Shown in pieces: positions 32,640-44,935 of a DNA stretch of 62,470 nucleotides. The notes below the pieces were generated by a model. That model searched no databases, was not told where the DNA came from, and was given only the letters and a program-made list of their open reading frames with translations. Numbering within the stretch: position 1 is the stretch's first letter; the number at the start of each line of letters is the position of its first letter. Made by a program: the position numbers and the translations under genes. This DNA comes from Symsagittifera roscoffensis (Eukaryota > Xenacoelomorpha > Acoela > Convolutidae), in NCBI RefSeq assembly GCF_963678635.1, contig NW_026971208.1:1-62470 (forward strand), written 5' to 3'.

Positions 32640-34379
32640 GGTAGGTCGTGCACGATTTCTGGCGTGAGAGGATACGTTATTTTTTTCTATCTAAACAGGC
32701 GTATTCTGCATTTCCAAAGTTAAGTTTACGTAGTGAACTAGTTTTTGCTGTGATGGATAAAAATGTGTTGCGTGTGCGTCCTATATGTGCTTCAAATGGA
32801 GAAACGGTTTTAGTTTTGTGTGTCTTCTTTCTTTTTGTTTTTAAATTTTGGCGACATCGGAAGCTAAATTATACGGGAATTTTTTTCTGTCTGTTCGCAT
32901 AGCCCCAACCTGCGTATTAATGTTTGTGTCAGACAATAAGCTATAACCTCTATGGATCTGTGGTCATCTACCAGAGCGAGAAGAAGTTTGATGTTTCTAG
33001 ATTTATGGATGAGCTGGAATTTTTTTGTTCTAAGCTTTTGTGCTTGATCACACCCTAGCTTTCTGTTTACCCCATTATTCGATCTGTACCTTTACATGAA
33101 TTTTTTGCCTTATCTGCTGTTGCATTTGAAACAAAAAAAACACTAAATCTTGTTTTAAAGTTTTGACGTTTGGAGAAATCTTTGCAAATTCCTTTTAAAA
33201 ATGTGACTTTTTTGCTTTTTCTTTAAATTTCGTTAAATTAATTGTTGGTACAGACACAATAATCTTTTTTGTTATATTCACTGGAAACGGAAGTAGGTAG
33301 CAATTTTTTTTCCACATTATTCTGAATAAAATCACATAGCAGCAGCCATCTGGAAAAATGATTTTTGCTTAGAATTGACAATTTTTGACTAAAAACTACA
33401 CAATTCCAAATTTGGAATTTTCACACGAAATTCCATATACAGCTCTGTTTGTGGTTGGTTATTTTTTTTATTCGTTCCGTTTTCTTCCATTTTCATTTTC
33501 TCGCAATATCATTTATCTATTTTATCCTCAACTGATCAGTCTGTTCTCCTTCGGAAAAAAGTATTCAAGACAAGAGTCTAGCCTCAATTATGACTATTTT
33601 TCAGAAAATCAACTAACAGTTGTGAGATTTCTTTGGTCTCAAGAATTCTGCAAGGCGAAATTTTATTTCGAACCCTGCTTTCAACTATTCTAGAAAATTG
33701 ATCAGAGACAACTCGAAAAGAGACAGCAAGTCTATCTTGGTGAAAAAGAAGGAAAAGTATTTCCGGCAATTAGAAATACTGTCATTCACAATGCTGAAAA
33801 TCTCAGACTCGTTCCTTTATAGGAACTCATTTCTGACAGGGAGTCAACTATGAATCAGGAGCTCGCCAACTGCAACAAAGTGTGTGACATAGCAACTTAC
33901 AATAGAAGGCAAATTTGCGTCACGATCAAGATGTACAATGTTAACAAACCTCCCTACATTCAGATTCGACTCCTCACTGCAAAAGAGAAAGAAGCAAGGA
34001 AAAAGTTGCTTATTTCAACAATATTTTGAACGAATTCAAACAATTGTCCCAAACTTTGGAAGATTTTGTTTGTTGAGAACTGTAATCTACAATAAATTGT
34101 GTTATTTATGTTTCTTGTCTTGTATTTTAAATGTTTACTCTCAAAATCTTCTTTCATATAGTATGAGGTGGAATATTGGTTTTTCAAGAAATATACTTAA
34201 AACTTCGCAATACAGAATCGCAAAATTTATCGCAAACTTGCAGAATTTGGACTCAGATTTACAAAAATTCCATTTTGAGTGGACTTTGTTTAATGGTAAA
34301 AGGAAATATCACATAGGAAACCGTTCCGATTTCAAAAAAATAAATTCTAGAAAATCGTAAAAACGGAAATCAAAGGACA

Positions 34380-35460
34380 AATTATCAATCTCTACAATTA
34401 CAAAAAGAAACACACGATAAATTGCTCGATATACTTTCCTCATTACTAGGTATTGTAGAGACTTTCAAAAACACTTTAGCCATTATTGACGAACGCACTG
34501 TAGAAAATGAACGTATATAAATTAAATGAAACTTTTTGAGATTATTAACAAGTTTTTTTGTCGAATACAAAATGAAAAAATTTATTTCAGTGTATCTGTG
34601 TTGTTTAGAAGGCGGACACAAATTTCAAAGAAATGGACTAAAAATTTTGGAGGTCTAATTGGAAACGAAAAGTCCTGTATGGATTATTTTTGCAAACTCC
34701 AAAATCTTTGACTACATGCAATTCTACATGACTCTGATGAATCTGTGAAATCTACTGCAAAAAGGACCTGGATGTTGTTATGTTGCACCTAGTCTTCCAA
34801 TTTCATGCTTTCTTGGTCACATGACTGGATTATATTTCTGTTTATATGTCGAAACACTTGCTGTATCAGTATATGCAATGTTCGATTGTTAGTCATTTTT
34901 ATATAAAAAAACTCCAGAGAAAACAGTAAACAGAATGAGCCTGTTTTTGTGGATATTGAATATTTTGAAAACAATAAAGTGAACGACTTAGGAAATTTTA
35001 AGGATTGACATTTTGTAGGATATTCTTTTCTCCTCCCAAATTTTTAAAAGTAAAATCCCGATCTACGTCTTCATGGAATCAGTTGGAGCAGTTGCTTATA
35101 AAAAAAATTCTGAATTTGAAAAAGAAATGAAAAATCTAGTAAGCTCAGAAACGGAAGTTTCTGCAAAAGTATATAAAAAATAAAAGTTTCTGTCAGTATT
35201 TTTGGAAGCAAAGATTGAAAACTTGGAAGACTAGGTTACCCGAAATTTTAGTTTTGGTATTTAAAGATGAAGGTTATGATTGCAGGTGTAGCAACCACCA
35301 ATTTCGTCACTCAAAAACAGTTCACTGCACAGAAAAAAAACGTTTGCATACGTAACATGGAATCGCTGTTTTTGTTTTAAAAATGTAAATCAAAATAAAT
35401 TTTTTTCTCACTAATTTTTTTGAAATTGAATTTAAAATCATTGTCATTTTTTTCTAGAGA
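34380..35460 (+). pseudogene. Unassigned Polinton-region coding fragments
   Basis: Coding-like pieces occur in the plus strand, for example LQKETHDKLLDILSSLLGIV near 34400-34450, and FEKEMKNLVSSETEVSAKV and FLEAKIENLED near 35110-35240. The helical, charged composition suggests coiled-coil proteins. Their position upstream of the ATPase relic suggests that they belong to the same Polinton. No function assigned. Confidence 0.35.
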
Positions 35461-35464
35461 TAAG

Positions 35465-35690
35465 ATGGTCGAGCAAGGTGATAAGCCCGTAAAGTTAGGA
35501 AAAGGTGTTTTTGATGAAAAAAAGCATGAATTTAAACTATGGAAGTTATTTGGAAGTACATGTAATAGATCTCTTTTAGTATTTATGTGACAATTTTTTG
35601 TGATAGTTTTGATGTTAGTATGTGCAATCGCCCTATTAATCGCTCGAATAATCTTATCAAGTACATTCGGTTAGATTCTACCTTCTCCAA
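35465..35690 (+). pseudogene. Small membrane-protein-like Polinton ORF relic
   Basis: Starts MVEQGDKPVKLGKGVFDEKK at 35465, then KLWKLFGS and LLVFM, followed after a stop by a hydrophobic span (QFF, IVLMLVCAIAL in another frame) near 35587-35640. A short basic head plus one transmembrane helix. Broken by a stop at about 35588. It lies directly before the ATPase relic, the same strand and order expected of a co-transcribed block. Confidence 0.35.
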
Positions 35691-36290
35691 AGCTGTGAAT
35701 AAAACAATATCTGCCATTAACGAATTTTTTTTCCCCAGTTGGACCAAATGGATCTGAAAAATCTCATCTTTTTTTATCAACTTCTTAAATCTCAAATGCA
35801 AAAAAAAACTTATCCAAGGAATAGGTTTTAATTTGATTGAAAATCTTCCAAACAACGGAACTATATATCTGCTTATTTTGATTATCCTTGTAAAAAATTG
35901 CAAACTCCAATTAGTTTGTAAATATTGCCACTGCTTGAAGACACAGGGGCCTGAAAACAATATACATCAAACGTAAAACATCAAACATACAATTCATTTC
36001 ATCCAAGCAATTCGGGAGGAGATTAGAAATTAAAAAATATAGGTCTTGTTCAAGTCGCCGAGATTGTTTTGAAATTAAAAAAAATTAGATGTAGGATCTC
36101 AGTTGAAAGAGTGGTATCAAAATGCAACATCAGTTTCTTTTGGTCATTTACTTGTTGATTTAAACCCAAAACAATTAGTTCACTTAGGTTTTACTGTAAT
36201 AGTGGCTCAATTCCAATAAAAATCTAATTACCAGCTGGAATACTAACAACTCATTCTCAAATGCCCGAAAGATTTCTGAGTGAATGTTTG
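35690..36290 (+). pseudogene. FtsK/HerA-type packaging ATPase relic
   Basis: VGPNGSEKS at 35738 resembles a Walker A loop (G-P-x-G-x-G-K-S) with the third Gly replaced by Glu. Near 36047 a VLFKSPR-like segment and near 36093-36180 SQLKEWYQNATSVSFGHLL correspond to the C-terminal part of Polinton A32-like packaging ATPases as I remember the family. Several stops and frame changes lie between. Such enzymes pump DNA into capsids. The relic ends just before the duplicated block. Confidence 0.5.
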
Positions 36291-36588
36291 GTGAAGGGAG
36301 GTTCGAGACTTCAGAAAGAAGACATAGTAAAATATCGGACATAAATGTCAGATTAAACACACAAAAAATCCTTTACACAAAACATAAAATATTTTATGTT
36401 CAATTAAAGGGTTACAATTGATATCTATCATCACCCGTTTTGTCATTAAACGATTGACATAGTATGAAACAGTTTGCTTTAACTCCGTACTCAGTTTATT
36501 AATCACAAAGTACACTTCCAAGAATGACTTTGTAGGTATTTGAAAGCAACTTTACTATTTTGAAAGCTTAAACCTGTTATCAACAAGA

Positions 36589-37450
36589 ATGGCAAAACAA
36601 ACGTCAAAAGAACTTGGATCACTTTCAAAATCTGAAAAACTAAGACTAAACAGATTGTATTCTAGGGGTAGAGCTGCGTACGGGTCTGTTCAAAACTTGA
36701 GTGAAGCGAGCGGTTCATCACAACAGAAACTAGTTCAATTTTTACAAATCAAGAAATCGTGTAAAAGATTTGATTCACCAATCAGGCGTTTCCGAATACT
36801 TTCAAGCTTTTTCTTAAAACATCAATGAAATCTGGTGAAAGGCCTTGGCTTTTGTAGGCCAAGCTAGCTAGTCAAAAGGATGGAGTCAACTATTTAATAG
36901 TTGCTGTAGATGTTTTTTTAGATGTGGCAGAGTTCAAACAATGAAAACAAAGTATTTCAAAGACACTTTACAAATTTTCAAAAAAAATTTTTCTCGAAAA
37001 AACATAACTGAAAAACTTGGGGTTGATAAAGAAAAAGAACCTGAGTGAACTTTAAAAAAAATTTTGCAATGAGAAAGCCTTTTAAATTTACACAATAAGG
37101 AACTGAACAAAAGCTGCATTTGCAGTCAGAGCGATTCAGCCTGTAAAACATAAAAATATTTCGTTACATTGAAGATTATGGCAAAAACGTTTCTCCCAAG
37201 TTGCAGCATTTTGTTTCTAGCGCGAATTCTTCATGAACTATATTAATCCAAATTTCAAAACTGTGGATAGAGTGATAGTTTCGATGAACGGTTTTTCAGG
37301 TCCAAAAAGGATACAAGCCACAGTTTGGAGATAAATTTTTGAAATTTCAGCAATTTCGTACATACATATAAAAGACCTCAAAAAAGAAATTCTTTTACAA
37401 GCTTCTCACTGGAACAAATTCATTTTGAAAGGGGAATGGGAGGTTGCTAA
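36589..37450 (+). pseudogene. Polinton retroviral-type integrase relic, unit A
   Basis: Begins with a 79-codon ORF (LNRLYSRGRAAYGSVQNLSE, then SPIRRFR), the N-terminal region of the integrase family known in animal genomes as the F54H12.3-like transposon protein. Beyond a stop, INEIW, NYLIVAVDVF (about 36890) and LGVDKEKE (about 37017) mark the remains of the DDE core. The first catalytic Asp context (MDLAF) reads KALAF and at least five stops follow. Integrases of this type insert the Polinton DNA. Dead in this copy. Confidence 0.78.
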
Positions 37451-38084
37451 TTCAGAAATATCGTACCGGTCATTGAAATTCATGTATCAGTATAAAAGAT
37501 AACACTAAAAATTGCCATTAATTTACCTGCGGATCAGTCAGTGTTTATAACTTAAAAGGCTGATTTGAATCTCAATTTTGGTTGTGATTTAGAACAAAAT
37601 GAGTTGGGTTTATAAAGAAAGGAAATGTCCCACATTATCCTCAGTATTCTTACGACATTATAAGAAAGTATTCCATTTTGATTTATAGTGATATCTTAGA
37701 AAATAAGAAATTGGGTGATGCAAAAAATGCTTTACTTTCTCCTTCTTTTCTACCTTACTTCCTCTTTTCATTTCCAAGGTGAACAATGGAGACAAAAAAA
37801 AACAAGTACAGTACATGAATTATCAATCCTTTACGAATCTACTATTGAAACAATTAATGAAAAAATCATTCCATAGCATAACAACAGAACTAAGGGATAC
37901 TACTGGCAAAACAAAAATTTTCTTCTGTCTATGCCTTCTACACGAGTTGTTCTCTTGTTTCGCAAGATTATTATTTCGAATAATAAATAAACATTACATC
38001 GGATGATCGTTTTTGACTTTTTTTCATTTAAAACGATTGCTCAAATTTCATTTATGTTTTTTGTGTACATTCAAGACAGCGTAG

Positions 38085-38290
38085 AAGAAGTTTTGGTGCT
38101 CTTCCATAAACCATTGGAATAACTGCAACCCCCTTTCTAAAAAAAATTATTTAGTCGCAGCCGGAAAAAAGTCGGAGCAAATTTATACAAAATTGCAGCT
38201 CCGGAGATTGCAGAATTTGTCAATGGACAAAACAATCTCAAATCACTTGTAGAAGATGTTGGAACAAAACATTTTGCATAGAGTTGGTCG
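38085..38290 (+). pseudogene. Small basic Polinton protein relic, unit A
   Basis: SRKKVGANLYKIAAPEIAEF followed by VNGQNNLKSLVEDVG, ending at TAG about 38280. A basic, Gly/Ala-rich repeat-like helix region of this kind occurs in a small virion-core or minor-capsid-like protein of Polintons; the match is from memory and provisional. It sits between integrase and capsid relics on the same strand. Confidence 0.35.
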
Positions 38291-38450
38291 GGGAAAATAG
38301 AACTTTAAGCGTAGAACTAGTAGAACCGTTTCTCAAAAAGTAGGTCAAAAATACTCGCTCTCGCAAAACATTTTAAGTAAACATAAATTGAGTTTAAATC
38401 AAAGTAAGCATTTTTGGTACGGGCGTTTACAAATTCTTGTTTAGAGATTT

Positions 38451-39560
38451 TTGATGAAAGTCCCAGTTTTGGAGACAAGTACTTCATCTTACAAGCAAGA
38501 AGTATTCTCCAGTAGTTCTCTAGACAAAAGCGGTATTGATTTTAAATTTCAAATGGTTCGTAATATCTACTTGGATACGCGTGATACCCATATTAGTTTA
38601 AAGCTTCAATTATTCAAAGAAAGGGTATTTGATGTTTTCAAGAGAGTAAAAGCAGAACATAAAGCAAAAAACAGAGGATTAATAAGATAGGAGACGAGAA
38701 CCTCACTTGACTTTTTTAAATAATCTACTACACTCTCCCTTTTTCAGTTGGGAAGTTTATTTTAACAAAACTAGTCACGAAATTCTTTAGTCTTGAAGAA
38801 TTTCTTGATGTTCATTGGCATCCGTCCGTTCACTGATAGAGCAAATTTCTTAGAAACAAGGATAACTTATTCACTCTATGGAAAGCTGGCCATTGATTTG
38901 CTTACTTGCGAAAAGTCGTTACTACCAACCAAAGACCAACGCTCAAATTACACTATATCGAGCTAGACCTAACTTTTACATGCTATCTAATAACCCATAT
39001 GTCACTCTGAAAGTTGTTGATTGTTCGATGTTTACTAGAACAATTTTAGTTGCTGGATCAAATCATCAATACTTTTGGAAATTTTATCATTCCATCTTGT
39101 CAAAACTAGCTTGTTCGGAAAAGTATTTTCATTGATGCTCCAACGAGAAGAATAGCTGCTGCAATGAATACAAATCCACCTGCTGCCGGACCTTTTCAAG
39201 AAAAACCTTTCCATAATCAGTATTTTCATATAGGAGAGCTCAGAAACATTCGAGTGAAAATGTAATTGTTTTAACTTACAACAATGCAGTTTGACGAAGA
39301 TTTTCTAACTCTTCCTATGGAAGATTACATTCTAGTTTTTGACTTGAATTCATTACAGGATGCAGCTGAACAGTTGCGTTATCCAGAACTGAAGGGAGAA
39401 AGCTTGAGATTAGAACTGTTTTCGCAATTTTCCTTGGAGCAAGCAACGGAAGTGATCGTCTGGGGAGAAAAAGAAAAAACTATTAAAGGTTCAAATAGAC
39501 AAATTCGAAACGGTAGCTCAAAATGTTTTTTTTTACTTTTCAGGTTCCTATAAAAGTATT
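38451..39560 (+). pseudogene. Polinton capsid-like (F54H12.2-type) protein relic, unit A
   Basis: Three open pieces in order. 38451-38690 has YLDTRDTHISLKLQL. 38757-39135 has FFSLEEFLDVHWHPS, RARPNFYMLSNNP and VVDCSMFTR. 39284-39553 has YILVFDLNSLQDA and LRYPELKGESLRLEL. These blocks, in this order, are the conserved ones of the F54H12.2-like family associated with Polintons and thought to be the hexon-like major capsid protein. Frameshifts and stops separate the pieces and an internal part is missing, so it makes no capsid. The protein sequence of the pieces is identical in unit B. Confidence 0.72.
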
Positions 39561-39843
39561 GTAACTGTTTTAAGGACATTTCATCATTATTGTCTCTGTA
39601 CGATATCTTTTGTTTTTCTTCAGACCTGAATCTGCGGAAAAAGAAGACACTCAATGCTGTTTAACTGAAAACCCTAAAAAATTCTACAACATAGTCTAAA
39701 AAACGACGTTCAATAACCTTTTTCCAATACACAAGACTTGTGTAAGGGACTTTGTTGGTTCAATATCTAAATGGTAGTCAGTCATCAATTTTATTTTTTG
39801 TCCTAAATTGCACTATCAAACTATAAAATTATTTGATTTTAGA

Positions 39844-40240
39844 TGAAAATCAGCTAACCAATGCACAGATGGATAGTTTTTTAATTGTGCAATTTATTGA
39901 AAGAATCCCTGTGCTCAGGTTCAGTTACATGGGATCTTATCCCGCTGATTAAGTTCCTCAACTAAAAAAATATTCTTTTGCAATTATCAACTCAGCTCCA
40001 AGCAATAATAGAGGACAACACTGAATTAGACAAAAATGAATGTTGTGTTGATTTTTTTGGTAAAAAAGTATCAATTTATTCCTTTTAACAAAAACATATC
40101 AACGGTTGGTTCCAAGAAAACTGGATACAACTGATAATTAGTGTGGATTCTGCTCAATTTGTTCAGTATTTCTTTTCTTCTCTTTCAGTTCTTTGACAAA
40201 AAGTCGAACTAATTTTTTTGCAGCGACTTATTCATTTATG
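39844..40240 (+). pseudogene. Adenain-type cysteine protease relic, unit A
   Basis: From 39844 the frame reads DENQLTNAQMDSFL, then RFSYMGSYPAD, a stop, and SFAIINSAPSNNRGQH. This is the N-terminal half of the Polinton maturation protease, with the catalytic His of GQHW followed by a stop. Later fragments (LVPRKLDTTDN, CGF near 40110-40150) fit the region holding the catalytic Cys. Adenovirus-type proteases process capsid proteins. Broken by several stops. Confidence 0.65.
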
Positions 40241-41284
40241 TATATTAGTTGTCTAAGTTTCTTGTTTTTTTTTACAAGAAGCACCTTAGCAACTTTTTTT
40301 TCGTGAAATTCAAGGAGAATGATGATGAAATATGGATTTCGTTGATATACAAAATTACTTAATTATATAGATAAATTTACAGAAATTGTAACCAACTTCA
40401 TGTAATTTGCAATAATTTCTTACAGATTTACTCTGAGACGGACAGAGAAATAAAAGTAAAAGAAGTTGTCAGGCACAAAAAAATTGTGATACTAAATCTT
40501 TCTCAGTGTACAGTCTTACCAGGACAAAGCAAGTGACAAATTTAGATAAGACTTTGTTGGAAATTTCGAACAGTTTTAAAAATTTTCCAAAGAATGAAGT
40601 CATAGTGATGAAGGAGAACTGAAATTAGTCGTAGCAAAAAAAGACAGAAAAAATTAAACATGTTAAAAATAAAAAGAACTTGATAAAGACATCTAATTAG
40701 TTTTTAAAAAAAAATTTTCAGGTTTTTATATTAATTCCAATGAAAATTTGATTGGACGTTTTTCAAATTTTTGTGGAAATTTGATATTGTAATCTCTCAA
40801 GAAATCAATTCAAATTTCATTAACACAGTGGGGAATTACTAATATGCATCTGTCATATAGTCTTGTGATAATTATGTGAAAAAAGATCTAAAAAAGTCAT
40901 TAAAACATTAGTGTAAAGGAGCTGTCATCTTTTATCCAGATAGCCTGGTGAATAAGAGATTAGAAAGAGTATAAAACTAATCAACCAAAAAGAGCTGTCA
41001 AGTTTCCCCTAATATTCCGTGAAGCGGAATAAATAATCTGACACAAAAAATCCTTTACACAAAACATAAAAAATTTTATGATCAATTAAAGGGTTACAAT
41101 TGATATCTATCATCACCCGTTTTGTCATTAAACGATTGACATAGTATGAAACAGTTTGCTTTAATTCCGTACTCAGTTTATTAATCACAAAGTACACTTC
41201 CAAGATTGACTTTGTAGGTATTTGAAAGCAACTTTACTATTTTGAAAGCAACTCAAGTTTCACTTAAACCTGTTATCAACAAGA

Positions 41285-42143
41285 ATGGCAAAACAAACGA
41301 CAGAAGAACTTGGATCACTTTCAAAATCTGAAAAACTAAGACTAAACAGATTGTATTCTAGGGGTAGAGCTGCGTACGGGTCTGTTCAAAACTTGAGTGA
41401 AGCGAGCGGTTCATCACAACAGAAACTAGTTCAATTTTTACAAATCAAGAAATCGTGTACAAGATTTGATTCACCAATCAGGCGTTTCCGAATACTTTCA
41501 AGCTTTTTCTTAAAACATCAATGAAATCTGGTGAAAGGCCTTGGCTTTTGTAGGCCAAGCTAGCTAGTCAAAAGGATGGTGTCAACTATTTAATAGTTGC
41601 TGTAGATGTTTTTTGAGATGTGGCAGAGTTCAAACAATGAAAACAAAGTATTTCAAAGACACTTTACAAATTTTCAAAAAAAATTTTTCTCGAAAAAACA
41701 TAACTGAAAAACTTGGGGTTGATAAAGAAAAAGAACATGAGTGAACTTTAAAAAATTTTTTGCAATGAGAAAGCCTTTTAAATTTACACAATAAGGAACT
41801 AAACAAAAGCTGCATTTGCAGTCAGAGCGATTCAGCCTGTAAAACAAAAATATTTCGTTACATTGAAGATTATGGCAAAAACGTTTCTCCCAAGTTGGAG
41901 CATTTTGTTTCTAGCGCGAATTCTTCATGAACTATATTAATCCAAATTTCAAAACTGTGGATAGAGTGATAGTTTCGATGAACGGTTTTTCAGTTCCAAA
42001 AAGGATACAAGCCACAGTTTGGAGATAAATTTTTGAAATTTCAGCAATTTCTTACATACATATAAAAGACCTCAAAAAAGAAATTCTTTTACAAGCTTCT
42101 CACTGGAACAAATTCATTTTGAAAGGGGAATGGGAGGTTGCTA
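41285..42143 (+). pseudogene. Polinton integrase relic, unit B
   Basis: Copy of 36589-37450. The opening ORF differs by a few residues (AKQTTEELG against AKQTSKELG; CTRF against CKRF). It has the same internal stops and the same lost catalytic context. Confidence 0.78.
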
Positions 42144-42774
42144 ATTCAGAAATATCGTACCGGTCATTGAAATTCATGTATCAGTATAAAAGATAACACT
42201 AAAAATTGCCATTAATTTACCTGCGGATCAGTCAGTGTTTATAACTTAAAAGGCTGATTTGAATCTCAATTTTGGTTGTGATTTAGAACAAAATGAGTTG
42301 GGTTTATAAAGAAAGGAAATGTCCCACATTATCCTCAGTATTCTTACGACATTATAAGAAAGTATTCCATTTTGATTTATAGTGATATCTTAGAAAATAA
42401 GAAATTGGGTGATGCAAAAAATGCTTTACTTTCTCCTTCTTTTCTACCTTACTTCCTCTTTTCATTTCCAAGGTGAACAATGGAGACAAAAAAAAACAAG
42501 TACAGTACATGAATTATCAATCCTTTACGAATCTACTATTGAAACAATTAATGAAAAAATCATTCCATAGCATAACAACAGAACTAAGGGATACTACTGG
42601 CAAAACAAAAATTTTCTTCTGTCTATGCCTTCTACACGAGTTGTTCTCTTGTTTCGCAAGATTATTATTTCGAATAATAAATAAACATTACATCGGATGA
42701 TCGTTTTTGACTTTTTTTCAATTAAAACGATTGCTCAAATTTCATTTATGTTTTTTGTGTACATTCAAGACAGC

Positions 42775-42980
42775 GTAGAAGAAGTTTTGGTGCTCTTCCA
42801 TAAACCATTGGAATAACTGCAACCCCCTTTCTAAAAAAATTATTTAGTCGCAGCCGGAAAAAAGTCGGAGCAAATTTATACAAAATTGCAGCTCCGGAGA
42901 TTGCAGAATTTGTCAATGGACAAAACAATCTCAAATCACTTGTAGAAGATGTTGGAACAAAACATTTTGCATAGAGTTGG
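42775..42980 (+). pseudogene. Small basic Polinton protein relic, unit B
   Basis: Copy of 38085-38290, with one A fewer in the A-run upstream. Same translation of the APEIAEF region and the same stop. Confidence 0.35.
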
Positions 42981-43143
42981 TCGGGGAAAATAGAACTTTA
43001 AGCGTAGAACTAGTAGAACCGTTTCTCAAAAAGTAGGTCAAAAATACTCGCTCTCGCAAAACATTTTAAGTAAACATAAATTGAGTTTAAATCAAAGTAA
43101 GCATTTTTGGTACGGGCGTTTACAAATTCTTGTTTAGAGATTT

Positions 43144-44254
43144 TTGATGAAAGTCCCAGTTTTGGAGACAAGTACTTCATCTTACAAGCAAGAAGTATTC
43201 TCCAGTAGTTCTCTAGACAAAAGCGGTATTGATTTTAAATTTCAAATGGTTCGTAATATCTACTTGGATACGCGTGATACCCATATTAGTTTAAAGCTTC
43301 AATTATTCAAAGAAAGGGTATTTGATGTTTTCAAGAGAGTAAAAGCAGAACATAAAGCAAAAAACAGAGGATTAATAAGATAGGAGACGAGAACCTCACT
43401 TGACTTTTTTAAATAATCTACTACACTCTCCCTTTTTCAGTTGGGAAGTTTATTTTAACAAAACTAGTCACGAAATTCTTTAGTCTTGAAGAATTTCTTG
43501 ATGTTCATTGGCATCCGTCCGTTCACTGATAGAGCAAATTTCTTAGAAACAAGGATAACTTATTCACTCTATGGAAAGCTGGCCATTGATTTGCTTACTT
43601 GCGAAAAGTCGTTACTACCAACCAAAGACCAACGCTCAAATTACACTATATCGAGCTAGACCTAACTTTTACATGCTATCTAATAACCCATATGTCACTC
43701 TGAAAGTTGTTGATTGTTCGATGTTTACTAGAACAATTTTAGTTGCTGGATCAAATCATCAATACTTTTGGAAATTTTATCATTCCATCTTGTCAAAACT
43801 AGCTTGTTCGGAAAAGTATTTTCATTGATGCTCCAACGAGAAGAATAACTGCTGCAATGAATACAAATCCACCTGCTGCCGGACCTTTTTCAAGAAAAAC
43901 CTTTCCATAATCAGTATTTTCATATAGGAGAGCTCAGAAACATTCGAGTGAAAATGTAATTGTTTTAACTTACAACAATGCAGTTTGACGAAGATTTTCT
44001 AACTCTTCCTATGGAAGATTACATTCTAGTTTTTGACTTGAATTCATTACAGGATGCAGCTGAACAGTTGCGTTATCCAGAACTGAAGGGAGAAAGCTTG
44101 AGATTAGAACTGTTTTCGCAATTTTCCTTGGAGCAAGCAACGGAAGTGATCGTCTGGGGAGAAAAAGAAAAAACTATTAAAGGTTCAAATAGACAAATTC
44201 GAAACGGTAGCTCAAAATGTTTTTTTTTACTTTTCAGGTTCCTATAAAAGTATT
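43144..44254 (+). pseudogene. Polinton capsid-like protein relic, unit B
   Basis: Copy of 38451-39560. The three open pieces (43144-43383, 43571-43828, 43978-44247) translate identically to those of unit A. The frame breaks are therefore older than the duplication. Confidence 0.72.
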
Positions 44255-44535
44255 GTAACTGTTTTAAGGACATTTCATCATTATTGTCTCTGTACGATAT
44301 CTTTTGTTTTTCTTCAGACCTGAATCTGCGGAAAAAGAAGACACTCAATGCTGTTTAACTGAAAACCCTAAAAAATTCTACAACATAGTCTAAAAAACGA
44401 CGTTCAATAACCTTTTTCCAATACACAAGACTTGTGTAAGGGACTTTGTTGGTTCAATATCTAAATGGTAGTCAGTCATCAATTTTATTTTTTGTCCTAA
44501 ATTGCACTATCAAACTATAAAATTATTTGATTTTA

Positions 44536-44935
44536 GATGAAAATCAGCTAACCAATGCACAGATGGATAGTTTTTTAATTGTGCAATTTATTGAAAGAAT
44601 CCCTGTGCTCAGGTTCAGTTACATGGGATCTTATCCCGCTGATTAAGTTCCTCAACTAAAAAAATATTCTTTTGCAATTATCAACTCAGCTCCAAGCAAT
44701 AATAGAGGACAACACTGAATTAGACAAAATGAATATTGTGTTGATTTTTTTGGTAAAAAAGTATCGATTTATTCCTTTTAACAAAAACATATTAACGGTT
44801 GGTTCCAAGAAAACTGCATACAACTGATAATTAGTGTGGATTCTGCTCAATTTGTTCAGTATTTCTTTTCTTCTCTTTCAGTTCTTTGACAAAAAGTCGA
44901 ACTAATTTTTTTGCAGCGACTTATTCATTTATGTA
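44536..44935 (+). pseudogene. Adenain-type cysteine protease relic, unit B
   Basis: Copy of 39844-40240 with the same stop after SYPAD and after GQH. Confidence 0.65.

Larger units (their letters stand above)
29531..34379. other. Left part of protease intron 1, repeat-rich
   Basis: Mostly noncoding. It includes a hAT-type MITE (30386-30600), a possible tRNA-derived SINE (31258-31340), and a stretch at 31595-32639 whose minus-strand translation looks like decayed coding sequence. The rest shows no gene. Confidence 0.5.
36359..41040 (+). repeat. Tandem duplication unit A (4.68 kb)
   Basis: Direct repeat of 41041-45736. Both units begin ACACAAAAAATCC and end AATAATCTG. Differences are a few substitutions and short indels (for example a 14-base insertion in unit B near 41253). 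The units share the same internal stop codons. Confidence 0.95.
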